Assembly (NCBI GenBank): GCA_025642075.2
Contig: JAODUO010000564.1
Coordinates: 208,501-272,500 of the forward strand
Length of the DNA: 64,000 nucleotides
From: Ridgeia piscesae
Lineage: Eukaryota > Annelida > Polychaeta > Sabellida > Siboglinidae
Direction of reading: 5' to 3'
A program made the translations under genes and the position numbers. The notes beneath the pieces were generated by a model. That model was given only the letters and a program-made list of their open reading frames with translations, made no database searches and was not told the origin of the DNA. This document shows positions 56,801-64,000 of this stretch, one piece after another (positions within the stretch are counted from its first letter, which is position 1; every line of letters begins with the position of its first letter).

Positions 56801-58417
56801 TCACCCTCACTGAGCGTATCGCCCTCATTGCCCTATGTGTATCTGTCACCCTCACTTCCCTACGTGTATGTATCACCCTCACTGAGTGTATCGCCCTCAT
56901 TGCCCTACGTGTATCTGTCACCCTCACTGCCCTACGTGTATGTATCACCCTCACTGAGTGTATCGCCCTCATTGCCCTACGTGTATCTGTCACCCTCACT
57001 GCCCTACGTGTATGTATCACCCTCACTGAGTGTATCGCCCTCACTGCCCTACGTGTATGTATCACACTCACTGAGTGTATCACCCTCACTGCCCTTTGTA
57101 TATGTATCACCCTCACTGCCCTTTGTATATGTATCACCCTCACTGCCCTTTGTATATGTATCACCATCACTGCCCTGCATGTATGTATCACCCTCACTGT
57201 GTGTCACCCTCAGTACTGTGTGTGTATCACCCTCACTGGGAGGGTGATCTATTAGTTAATAATTACTACTTAAAACCAAATGGGGAGAAGCTTGAGTGAA
57301 ACTTCACCAGGGCAGTTTGCAGCTTAAAGACAACTTAGAAACATTTGATAAAGGCTTTCATTTATGAATTGTTGAATATTTTATATTATTGTATCAATGT
57401 TCTTGGTCAATAATTAACAAATGGACAGAGGCCTGAGTGGAACTTCACCAGGGCAATTTGCCAGTGTGAATGACTTAAAACAAGCAATATTGTGTTGATA
57501 TGTTGACATGTTGTCATTTTTTTCGTGGCAGGCGAAACATGCCGTAGAAAACAACCTGACCTGGGGTATAGATGGCGACACCGGTAGCATCGTGGACATG
57601 AATGAGTATGGGGTGTGGGAGGCATTCTCCGTCAAAGCTCAGACCTTCAAGACAGCCATTGAAGTGAGTGACACACGTGCACATACACACACAACGCTGC
57701 ATGCTGCACATGTAAACACTGCCGTTGTTATGTTGTAAGAAATTAACTTACTTTGGAGCAAATCTTTTGAAAAGTACAACGTTTCGACCCATAATCTACA
57801 GGTCTTGGTCGTGTGCTGGTGTCACATGACGAAGACCTGTAGATTATGGGTCAAAATGTTGTACGTGTCAAAAGATTTGCTCCAAAGTAAGTTCATTTCT
57901 TACAACGTTATCTTGGAGCCATGAACAATATATTCCATAATGCCATTGTTGTAGGGGTTTTAATAAGTGTTATGTTCTTTTGTGTAAGTTAAATAATTGT
58001 GGATGGATCTTGTAACAGTGACTAATTGTAGTATTAGGGGGCAGTCTGCCATCCCACAATTTACAACGGGCTCATTAACCCTACATAAACTATCAAGACA
58101 CTCCACGTAAGGACGGCATGGGAAAGTGCAGCACTGTTTTCATTGTGGTCCACAAACAAATATATGACACTGATATTAATTGATTATGAAAAATAACAAA
58201 CACAAAGACTAAAACAACAGTAATAAGTACCAGCTAGTATGCACACAAGTACTGCAGATGTAAAACATGTGACACAGATTTGTTGGTGGTCATTGTAACA
58301 ATTTCCATTTGTGTTTTGTAGACGGCGATTCTACTTCTAAAGATCGACGACATCGTTTCGGGCACAAAGAAACAAGGTGGTGGCGGTGGCGGCGGTCAAG
58401 AGGGTGGTGACCAATGA
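45868..58417 (+). CDS. CCT3: T-complex protein 1 subunit gamma (CCT3)
   Basis: Complete gene, 17 coding exons, 544 aa (human 545): 45868-45901, 45982-46043, 47452-47502, 47969-48031, 48180-48276, 49526-49646, 50139-50219, 50979-51084, 51361-51443, 51751-51817, 52760-52794, 53346-53525, 54401-54499, 56073-56259, 56635-56775, 57532-57663, 58322-58417. All GT-AG, phases agree. The product is one of eight subunits of the cytosolic chaperonin TRiC/CCT, which folds actin, tubulin and WD40 proteins using ATP. Seen: [37 protein letters not shown] (Asp 63), the nucleotide-binding GDGTT at 93-97, apical-domain [71 protein letters not shown] at 412-414, [20 protein letters not shown] and [10 protein letters not shown]. 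The end is Gly-rich. Two ATGs in a row (45,868 and 45,871); the first is used as in the MM start of human. Head-to-head with SSR2. Confidence 0.98.
45982..46043 (+). CDS. CCT3: CCT3 exon 2
   Basis: [21 protein letters not shown]; acceptor atcttgcag, donor AAG|gtgagc. Confidence 0.97.
46044..46391 (+). other. CCT3 intron 2, left part
   Basis: Unique AT-rich sequence up to the MITE target site. Confidence 0.5.
46392..46810. mobile_element. 419-bp MITE with 8-bp target duplication
   Basis: Imperfect terminal inverted repeats: left ggcacttatgtagaattcgg plus aacccacc; the right end read in reverse is tgcacttagtagatttcgg plus acccacc. Both sides are flanked by TAATATTC (46,384-46,391 and 46,811-46,818). 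There is no transposase frame. An 8-bp duplication points to hAT or P-like mobilisation, but the ends are not a textbook hAT start. Confidence 0.85.
47452..47502 (+). CDS. CCT3: CCT3 exon 3
   Basis: [17 protein letters not shown]; acceptor attttcag, donor AAG|gtaagt. Confidence 0.97.
47969..48031 (+). CDS. CCT3: CCT3 exon 4
   Basis: [21 protein letters not shown], with the NDGN nucleotide-site motif; acceptor gtttgtag, donor GAG|gtaagt. Confidence 0.98.
48072..48179 (+). repeat. Two 54-bp decoy copies of the exon 5 acceptor
   Basis: Two upstream copies (starts 48,072 and 48,126) repeat ttgttttag plus the first 40 or so bases of exon 5 at exactly 54-bp spacing; the true exon starts at 48,180. 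Each copy would translate as IMVDHP... and end in TAG, because the next copy's acceptor TAG falls in frame. Part of a still earlier copy is at 48,041-48,060. Confidence 0.92.
48180..48276 (+). CDS. CCT3: CCT3 exon 5
   Basis: [20 protein letters not shown] then [12 protein letters not shown]; the best match to human of the three candidate starts ([18 protein letters not shown]). Donor G|gtactt. Confidence 0.97.
48277..49525 (+). other. CCT3 intron 5, no gene
   Basis: No conserved frame. Around 49,050-49,140 cccctgaagatgtgtattat and gaaataaacaaacaaaaaca look like the 3' end of an old retroelement, orientation +; family not assigned. Confidence 0.4.
49526..49646 (+). CDS. CCT3: CCT3 exon 6
   Basis: [20 protein letters not shown] then [16 protein letters not shown]; donor AG|gtactt. 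Confidence 0.97.
49895..49950. repeat. 16-bp tandem repeat
   Basis: Four copies of ggaaaacctgttgtac in CCT3 intron 6. Confidence 0.9.
50139..50219 (+). CDS. CCT3: CCT3 exon 7
   Basis: [27 protein letters not shown]; donor TG|gtaagt, with a (GT)n tract about 40 bp downstream. Confidence 0.96.
50220..50978 (+). other. CCT3 intron 7
   Basis: Holds a (GT)n microsatellite at about 50,261-50,300; otherwise AT-rich with nothing recognised. Confidence 0.6.
50979..51084 (+). CDS. CCT3: CCT3 exon 8
   Basis: [20 protein letters not shown] then [13 protein letters not shown], matching EIDIKKYARVEK; donor AAG|gtacat. Confidence 0.97.
51361..51443 (+). CDS. CCT3: CCT3 exon 9
   Basis: [27 protein letters not shown]; start of the apical domain. 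Donor AG|gtcagc. Confidence 0.97.
51751..51817 (+). CDS. CCT3: CCT3 exon 10
   Basis: [22 protein letters not shown]; donor CAG|gtgagt. Confidence 0.97.
51818..52759 (+). other. CCT3 intron 10, nothing recognised
   Basis: Unique sequence. A small AG-to-GT window at 52,656-52,695 has no family match. Confidence 0.5.
52760..52794 (+). CDS. CCT3: CCT3 exon 11
   Basis: Short exon: [11 protein letters not shown]; donor GG|gtaggt. Found by homology to TDIEITREEDF. Confidence 0.95.
53105..53260 (+). mobile_element. Decayed SINE, family 1
   Basis: tagtggtagagac, a worn B-box (ggttttgaatttc), accgccatttttaaacttta and gtaacctgcaatggactctc keep the order of the 11,356 copy. Lies about 90 bp before CCT3 exon 12. 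Confidence 0.65.
53346..53525 (+). CDS. CCT3: CCT3 exon 12
   Basis: [40 protein letters not shown] and [14 protein letters not shown]; donor AG|gtgagt. Confidence 0.98.
53526..54400 (+). other. CCT3 intron 12
   Basis: A (TA)n microsatellite at about 53,766-53,812; the rest is AT-rich with nothing recognised. Confidence 0.6.
54401..54499 (+). CDS. CCT3: CCT3 exon 13
   Basis: [20 protein letters not shown] then [11 protein letters not shown]; donor GA|gtaagt. Confidence 0.97.
54664..55795. mobile_element. Non-autonomous piggyBac-like element
   Basis: 1,132 bp flanked on both sides by TTAA (54,660-54,663 and 55,796-55,799). The terminal inverted repeats are cccattttatccggaa at the left and, read in reverse, cccattttatcctgaa at the right. 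Near the left end a stretch containing ttctagtcgtag is duplicated (about 54,690 and 54,720). No long transposase frame and no DDD-type catalytic region, so it needs a transposase from elsewhere. Sits in CCT3 intron 13. Confidence 0.88.
56073..56259 (+). CDS. CCT3: CCT3 exon 14
   Basis: [40 protein letters not shown] and [14 protein letters not shown]. The GGG loop closes the nucleotide site. Donor CAG|gtcagt. Confidence 0.98.
56635..56775 (+). CDS. CCT3: CCT3 exon 15
   Basis: [40 protein letters not shown] and LTALR; donor CGT|gtatgt. Its end and donor are the seed of the repeat that follows. Confidence 0.97.
56776..57240 (+). repeat. 18/27-bp minisatellite seeded by CCT3 exon 15 donor
   Basis: Units of about 27 (tgccctacgtgtatgtatca then ccctcac) and 18 bp (tgagtgtatcgccctcat) form a 72-bp higher-order pattern. 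Each 27-bp unit copies the exon end ccctcactgccctacgt and the donor gtatgt. All units are multiples of three, so the CCT3 frame stays open to 57,255. Confidence 0.95.
57270..57470. repeat. Duplicated 50-bp segment
   Basis: Two diverged direct copies about 140 bp apart share aaatgg, gag, ctgagtg and aacttcaccagggcagtttg (57,280-57,330 and 57,418-57,470), just before exon 16. Confidence 0.7.
57532..57663 (+). CDS. CCT3: CCT3 exon 16
   Basis: [20 protein letters not shown] and [24 protein letters not shown]; donor GAA|gtgagt. Confidence 0.97.
57732..57906. mobile_element. Fold-back element, 175 bp
   Basis: Two arms of about 75 bp (57,732-57,806 and 57,832-57,906) are inverted copies with few mismatches: gttgtaagaaattaacttac at the left pairs with gtaagttcatttcttacaac at the right. 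The loop is about 25 bp. GTTAT stands on both sides (57,727-57,731 and 57,907-57,911) as a possible 5-bp target duplication. In CCT3 intron 16. Confidence 0.85.
58322..58417 (+). CDS. CCT3: CCT3 exon 17 (last)
   Basis: [18 protein letters not shown] followed by a Gly-rich tail and a TGA stop at 58,415-58,417. The Gly-rich end replaces the Gln/Gly-containing tail of vertebrates. Confidence 0.97.
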   Translation, partial: TAILLLKIDDIVSGTKKQGGGGGGGQEGGDQ

Positions 58418-58637
58418 ACTGGACACTTGTAGCCATCATTCACCCTCCCCGTGATTCTGCTCTGGCTTTAGCAGAATGGACGTGCGAATTGACTCGTCCA
58501 AGTTTCACCTTTCACTCTCTGGAGACTGAAGAATTATTTCATAGTCTTGTTATTTTGTAGTCTTGTATGTTTATTTAAGTGCTGATAACTGTTTTTTGTA
58601 AGTTCTTTCTGGGCCTCTAAAGTGTATGCACAGGTTC

Positions 58638-58643
58638 AATAAA
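58638..58643 (+). terminator. CCT3: CCT3 polyadenylation signal
   Basis: AATAAA 221 bp after the CCT3 stop, followed within about 30 bp by a T/G-rich stretch (ctgtttgtttg). Confidence 0.8.
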
Positions 58644-58689
58644 AATGCTTTGCCATACTGTTTGTTTGAACCTGAATGTGTGGGAGAAT

Positions 58690-59123
58690 TGTGTGAAATG
58701 TGTGTTTTCGAATTAATATCCTGAGTCATGGGATATGAGTTGGAGTAGGACTGGTGGGAACTTCTGGGCATTGATTGCAAAACTTCTCCCTCAACTTTCT
58801 CTCTTTCTAGTGTTACTTGTACATCACTTGAGCATAATTATTTTCTAGTTCTGTTTTCTACTCGCATGTACATCATGACATTTGAAAATCAGCCAACACT
58901 TAATAATTATGCACGCACCTTATAATTGTGCAGTTGGATAGATTTACCTGAGTAACATATATTAATGTAATTTCATCATACTTACACTACATAAAGTCGA
59001 GTTCTGATTCTTCATATTTGAGACGTGGTAGCTTCAATTTCGAAAAACAAAATGTGCAATTTGTTATATTAATAGAAAGATACGGCAGATTGAAAAGCAA
59101 AGGTTGAGAGACTGAAATGGGGC
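58690..59123. other. Intergenic, nothing recognised
   Basis: AT-rich spacer between the CCT3 end and the 29-bp array. Confidence 0.5.
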
Positions 59124-60144
59124 AACCGTGACTTACCGCTGTCATACTGGGTGCCCGTGACTTAACGCCGTCATACTGGGTGCCCGTGACTTAACGCCGT
59201 CATACTGGGCACCCGTGACTTAACGCCGTCATACTGGGTGCCCGTGACTTAACGCCGTCATACTGGGTGCCCGTGACTTAACGCCGTCATACTGGGTGCC
59301 CGTGACTTAACGCCGTCATACTGGGCACTCGTGACTAACGCCGTCATACTGGGTACCCGTGACTTAACGCCGTCATACTGGGCACCCGTGACTTAACGCC
59401 GTCATATTGGGCACCCGTGACTTAACGCCGTCATACTGGGCACCCGTGACTTAACGCCGTCATACTGGGTGCCCGTGACATAACGCCGTCATATTGGGCA
59501 CCCGTGACTTAACGCCGTCATACTGGGCACCCGTGATTTAACGCCGTCATACTGGGCACCCGTGACTTAATGCCGTCATATTGGGCACCCGTGACTTAAC
59601 GCCGTCATACTGGGTGCCCGTGACATAACGCCGTCATATTGGGCACCCGTGACTTAACGCCGTCATACTGGGCACCCGTGATTTAACGCCGTCATACTGG
59701 GCACCCGTGACTTAATGCCGTCATACTGGGCACCCGTGATTTAACGCCGTCATACTGGGCACCCGTGACTTAATGCCGTCATATTGGGCACCCGTGACTT
59801 AACGCCGTCATACTGGGCACCCGTGACTTAACGCCGTCATACTTGGCACCCGTGACTTAATGCCGTCACACTGGGCACCCGTGACTTAACGCCGTCACAC
59901 TGGGCATCCGTGACTTAACGCCGTCACACTGGGTGCCCGTGACTTAACGCCGTCACACTGGGTGCCCGTGACTTAACGCCGTCATACTGGGTGCCCGTGA
60001 CTTAACGCCGTCATACTGGGCACTCGTGACTTAACGCCGTCATACTGGGTGCCCGTGACTTAACGCCGTCATACTGGGTGCCCGTGACTTAACGCCGTCA
60101 TACTGGGTGCCCGTGACTTAACGCCGTCATACTGGGTGCCCGTG
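59124..60144. repeat. 29-bp minisatellite
   Basis: About 35 copies of a 29-bp unit (cccgtgacttaacgccgtca then tactgggtg or tactgggca). Two main variants (gggtgcc and gggcacc) occur in runs. It is not derived from CCT3 exon sequence. Confidence 0.97.
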
Positions 60145-60420
60145 CTTCCGTCAATGTGCACTAATACCGTCATATATGTTAATCATGGTATTTTCTGACG
60201 TACGCATTGATAATATAACGAATAAAAATGACTTGATAATAGTTACACACTGTATTAGCTAATAATAAATATGGTTACTTGACGTGACGAATCATCTCCA
60301 GCCTCTACGCTTGTGTACTTTAGGTGTGTAGAATTCTCCGCAGTCCAGATACGACAATACATTTTATACATAACATATTATACTTAACTTGCATTTATTT
60401 GTCAGCTGCTAATTAGACTA

Positions 60421-61300
60421 CTCTTCTCCCGTCGCGTCTCCCTCACAAGGTCAGTGTGAAGTCGTCGCCAGTTGTTCCGGTCTTGCGCTGTCTTCTTTCA
60501 GCTCCACGTGCTTCTTCACATTATTGCTGGACTCCATGTTTTCTTCTACACCGGATGTGGCAAGTCTGCTGCTATTCTCGTGGAAGTGCTCTCTCTGGAT
60601 GTGGCTACAACAGCGATGTCGGACATCTGTCAATGTCTCACCTGTGCCTTCGATCAGCTGTCGCATCTCCTTATTTAATTTCTGTTCCCTGAGTGAGATG
60701 TGCATCTCCCACGTGATCATCATCTCCCACGTGATCATCATCACCTCAGTTCATATATCGCCCTCTGTATTTTGCCTCTCTTCTTGGTATCTTTGTCTCG
60801 TCTCTTCGGATGTAATTTCTTGCCATCTTTCGAAGACCAATTTGTTCTGTTCATGGCGACCTGATTCTCTCCTGTCACCGCCGTGTCTCCTTTCTCTCAC
60901 ACTATACACCTCGACCTTCGTTACCCTGTACTTGTCCACTTGTGTGGTTATTTCCTTCGCACACTCCTCCTTCTGTCCTTCTTGTTTCTATATTTTGATC
61001 TTTGGAGCTTCTTTGGTCTGCTACATCTTTCTTGTCTTCTTCAACGTCATGTCCATGATAACCAGCTGTGCTGAAGCGCAACTGCTTCGCCTGATGTTGG
61101 TAGGCAATTTGTATTTTTTATATCTACGTCCCTCTTGTAGGTGGTGTTCCGTTCACTTCTGTAAGCCCGTGTTGGAAATGCACAACTGCAGGCGCTCTGT
61201 CGAATCCGCAATTGTTTCACATTCTGTGTTTCTGGTCCATATCCACATTAGGCGAGCGGCAGAACCACCTAACCGATTTAAATGCCCCCCACACACACAA
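60421..61300 (-). mobile_element. Unassigned block with LINE-like 3' end
   Basis: On the minus strand the end of the block reads AQDRNNWRRLHTDLVRETRR then EKSSLISS-stop (about 60,510 to 60,405), like the DRxxWRxLxxDL ending of some non-LTR transcriptases. Upstream frames (60,451-60,744 and 60,751-60,939) are Glu/Arg-rich and unrecognised. Could be a decayed retroelement or unrelated sequence. Confidence 0.4.
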
Positions 61301-61566
61301 ATGTTATATCATTGGAAAGCCCTGCATCTCCCCGTCACGATTAGCCCTGTCGTAGAGTTGTCAAGTGGTGCAGTAAGTGTTAAACCGAGGTCATACAAGG
61401 TCACCAGAAAACACCCTCCATGGCTGCCATAGCCCTATTCGGCTCTTTGACATGGCCATTTAGGTCTGCTCCTAGTCTTCTGGTGAGGTCCTACAGTTTC
61501 ACTGTGAAACGGTTGTTCTCTACTTCATCATATCATAAAAAAATATTATACAACCTGTATATCAGT

Positions 61567-61567
61567 G

Positions 61568-61641
<74 letters not shown>
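61567..61641. repeat. (GTGC)n microsatellite
   Basis: About 18 copies of GCGT/GTGC. Confidence 0.97.
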
Positions 61642-61642
<1 letters not shown>

Positions 61643-61944
61643 ATGTTGGTGTGTGTGACTTAACCGCATGGGCCAATCTGACCGTTCGCTGTCCTCCTGA
61701 ATGACACTCCCCTTATTTGCTCCTATCTAGAGCACTGCTGTTAGCAGCTGGGGTCCAGTATATGTCTGACTTGATCGCTTATCGTTTACGTGGTCCTCTG
61801 ATATATTCGTGGTACATGCTGTTTTAATAAAGCTTTCACTTGGCATACGACAGACGTGTCTAAACTACCGGAGTCTTTTATATCCTGTGAGATCTTATAC
61901 AGATGCAGAAGTGAACGTCTCGTCTCTGACTGTGTGGATGTGCT

Positions 61945-61971
61945 TGCGTGCGTGCGTGCGTGCGTGCGTGC

Positions 61972-62030
<59 letters not shown>
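61945..62030. repeat. (GCGT)n-(TA)n microsatellite
   Basis: Some seven copies of GCGT pass directly into about 27 copies of TA. Confidence 0.97.
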
Positions 62031-62033
<3 letters not shown>

Positions 62034-62939
62034 GAGAATGCTCAATAAATGCAGTCATAATAGGCTAATAGTATTCCAGTTGCTGAATAGCGGCAGCTAC
62101 GTCGGAATAGGGCCAAATTGTCGGCAGTGTTGCCGTAGGTACAGTAGACCATACTACTCTGACAACAAGAAAGTCCAAATATAAATTAATTGTCCATAGA
62201 TTAAGAGTTGTTAAACTCACATTTTAGTACCTTTACCATATTATAATAAAATTACAGACAAGCTGCTGCATTCATAACGTAGGCGTAGCCGTAGGTTGCA
62301 CGTGCATAGGAAACATACGACCCCATTAGTGAGGTGATTGAGAAATGAACCTCAACTTCATCTCGTCGATTCCACTTCATGCTGATTTAAAACGTATCCC
62401 TGTTTCTAGTTTCTCTGGACGACGAAAACTAAACGACTAAATCGCCTAAATCGTTGTGAGACAGAATGTTTCAATGGCGTTATAAATGAAAGGATCATTC
62501 GACGCAGTGCATACTGGGGGGTGATGACGTCAGCGACAATGCGTTTTGACGCGCATTCGCTTGTGCACCGGTTTCCCAACACTTTTAAGGACGGGATGAA
62601 AATGTGTTGGGGAGGAACGGGTAAGCGTAGCGACAGAGACCCCACCAGTCCGACGTGGGCACTCACCCGTAACGTGTATAAACGTGTTCCTGCACACCGC
62701 GACTGTTTCCTTTTACGTTCGCGTCGTGATGCGTTTGGTGCGCACTGTTAAACTTAGGGTCTACGTCACTGCTTATTGATTTGGGGGAATTAATTAAATT
62801 TTTCAAATTTTCATTTTGTTTTTCTCTCCATGGGGAGATATATTTTTATAGCCAAAATATATGTTTGCAATTGTTACAATGAATTCACTATCAAAAGCTA
62901 AGTATTACTGAATATACACCTATATCGTCTGCTGGTCAC
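62031..62939. other. Intergenic, nothing recognised
   Basis: The stretch 62,400-62,760 is richer in CpG than its surroundings and open for 76-86 codons on both strands, but no family is recognised and no splice-linked exon follows. Confidence 0.4.
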
Positions 62940-63500
62940 ACATTCCGACAAAGTTATGTTCTTGATCTGTGTAGTGTGCGCTTGAGCAATGGTACTGTAC
63001 AGTAGGAGATCGACTGCGTATTGACAACGATACGTTCTTTGCTAGTGTTAGACACTCTATGTGCCGTTGCTGTGGTGTTTTAGAATCGGATATCGGCCGC
63101 GTAACGATAACTAGGCTAGACAGGTTCTTGATGACGGTAGTGTGCGTTTGTTCAATGGTATTTTAGAGTAGGCCTATATTATTTTTATAGGATCGACCGC
63201 GTAGCAATATATTCTCGACTCGTTTTCTGTATGTTTGCTCAATTGTAATTTAAAATAGGATATTTACCGCATAATGATAACAATATATTCTTGACGAGTG
63301 TTGTGTGCGATTGTTCATTGGTAGGATATTGTCCGCATAATGATAATGACCTTGACGAGTGTTGTGTGCGACTGATCAATTGGATTTTAAATAGGATGTC
63401 GACAGCATAGTGGTAAAGACGATACATTCTTGACGAGTGTTGTGTGCGATTGAATTGCTCAATGGTATTTTAGAATAGGAAATCGACCGCACTGACCACG
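62940..63500. repeat. Degenerate tandem repeat, about 80 bp
   Basis: Around seven diverged copies share ttcttgacgagtgttgtgtg, cgattg, tcaatggtattttagaatag and gatatcgaccgc. Unit length varies from about 65 to 90 bp, so the array is old. Confidence 0.75.
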
Positions 63501-63570
63501 GATACTTCGGGAGGTCGATCGGTGTTGGTCAAGAAGCCGGCTGCGGACCACAGCGAAGAGATATTCCGCG

Positions 63571-63622
63571 ATGGATACGTTCCACGAGATCGGTGTCAGA
63601 TACGTCAGACTGTTATATAACT
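63571..63622 (+). CDS. Candidate first coding exon, unknown gene
   Basis: An ATG in good context (ccgcgATGG) opens MDTFHEIGVRYVRLLYN and meets a strong donor T|gtaagt at 63,623. The rest of the gene would lie beyond the window. No family recognised; could be chance. Confidence 0.25.
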
Positions 63623-64000
63623 GTAAGTGCGCACTAAATATGGGGATTCTTTTATAACGTTAACCACATGATCAGCACGCAATTTGTAACTGATCATGGT
63701 AACATAGTTATTTCATGTAATTCTATGCCTTCATTTCATTACAATTTTAGTCACTAATAACACTAATAACTCTGACAACATATTGTTATGAAAATTCAGC
63801 GTACGCGGAGTTTCAGGTTTGGGATATCTGTATGAAGCTTGGTCATGAATATTTGGTTCAATTCGACATACGTCGGTTTTTATTCGACAAATTCACAGTG
63901 TGTAAAGTCAATGGTCATTGTGTGGTTCACTGCGCATGCACAACATTAATATTCATTATAATTGGGCTGCTAATCACCCACATGCAGCCAGTTGTTCGCA

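Noticed and set aside
56510..57247. 245-codon ORF with YVSPSLPYV repeats
   Set aside because: Out-of-frame reading of CCT3 exon 15 and the minisatellite after it.
60524..61432. 302-codon ORF on the plus strand
   Set aside because: Low-complexity Cys/Ser/Leu-rich translation with no recognisable domain or splice context; the minus strand looks more like an old retroelement.
61786..62058. IYIYIY ORFs
   Set aside because: (TA)n microsatellite.

Overview
The window is nuclear DNA of an invertebrate animal. All three recognisable genes have GT-AG introns, the proteins align with both human and fly orthologues, and the non-coding space holds tRNA-headed SINEs, LINE fragments, a piggyBac-like element and very many minisatellites. 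A lophotrochozoan such as a mollusc is my best guess from the style of the repeats and LINE remnants, but the sequence does not prove this.

Layout. (1) 1-39.5 kb, + strand: the C-terminal half of a DmX-like / Rabconnectin-3 alpha gene (DMXL family), 26 coding exons and about 1,650 codons, ending in a C-terminal WD40 domain; the 5' part of the gene lies before the window. Its introns are swollen by tandem arrays (52, 31, 92, 41, 38, 42, 44/54, 53, 24, 50 and 39 bp units), which fill roughly 45% of this part. (2) 41.0-45.0 kb, - strand: a complete SSR2 (TRAP-beta) gene, 5 coding exons, 188 aa, with a likely non-coding first exon. Its 3' end converges on the DMXL 3' end. (3) 45.9-58.6 kb, + strand: a complete CCT3 (chaperonin TRiC/CCT gamma) gene, 17 coding exons, 544 aa, head-to-head with SSR2. 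Its introns hold an 8-bp-TSD MITE, a piggyBac-like element with TTAA ends, a fold-back element and a SINE relic. (4) 58.7-64 kb: no convincing gene; a 29-bp minisatellite, an unassigned block with a LINE-like end, microsatellites, a degenerate roughly 80-bp repeat and one weak candidate first exon.

The genes do not form one pathway. DMXL with WDR7 controls V-ATPase assembly, SSR2 is part of the ER translocon and CCT3 folds cytosolic proteins.

The most unusual feature is that many minisatellites are built from the splice junction they abut. At least five arrays copy the last bases of an exon plus its 5' splice site (DMXL exons 2, 17, 18, 19; CCT3 exon 15), and at least two copy a 3' splice site plus the first exon bases (DMXL exon 24, CCT3 exon 5). 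A further displaced acceptor copy exists for DMXL exon 16. The introns are therefore lined with decoy splice sites. Two spots in DMXL (19,220 and 39,310-39,320) look like one-base errors or real lesions, and the array at 380-1,440 looks poorly polished, so assembly quality must be kept in mind.
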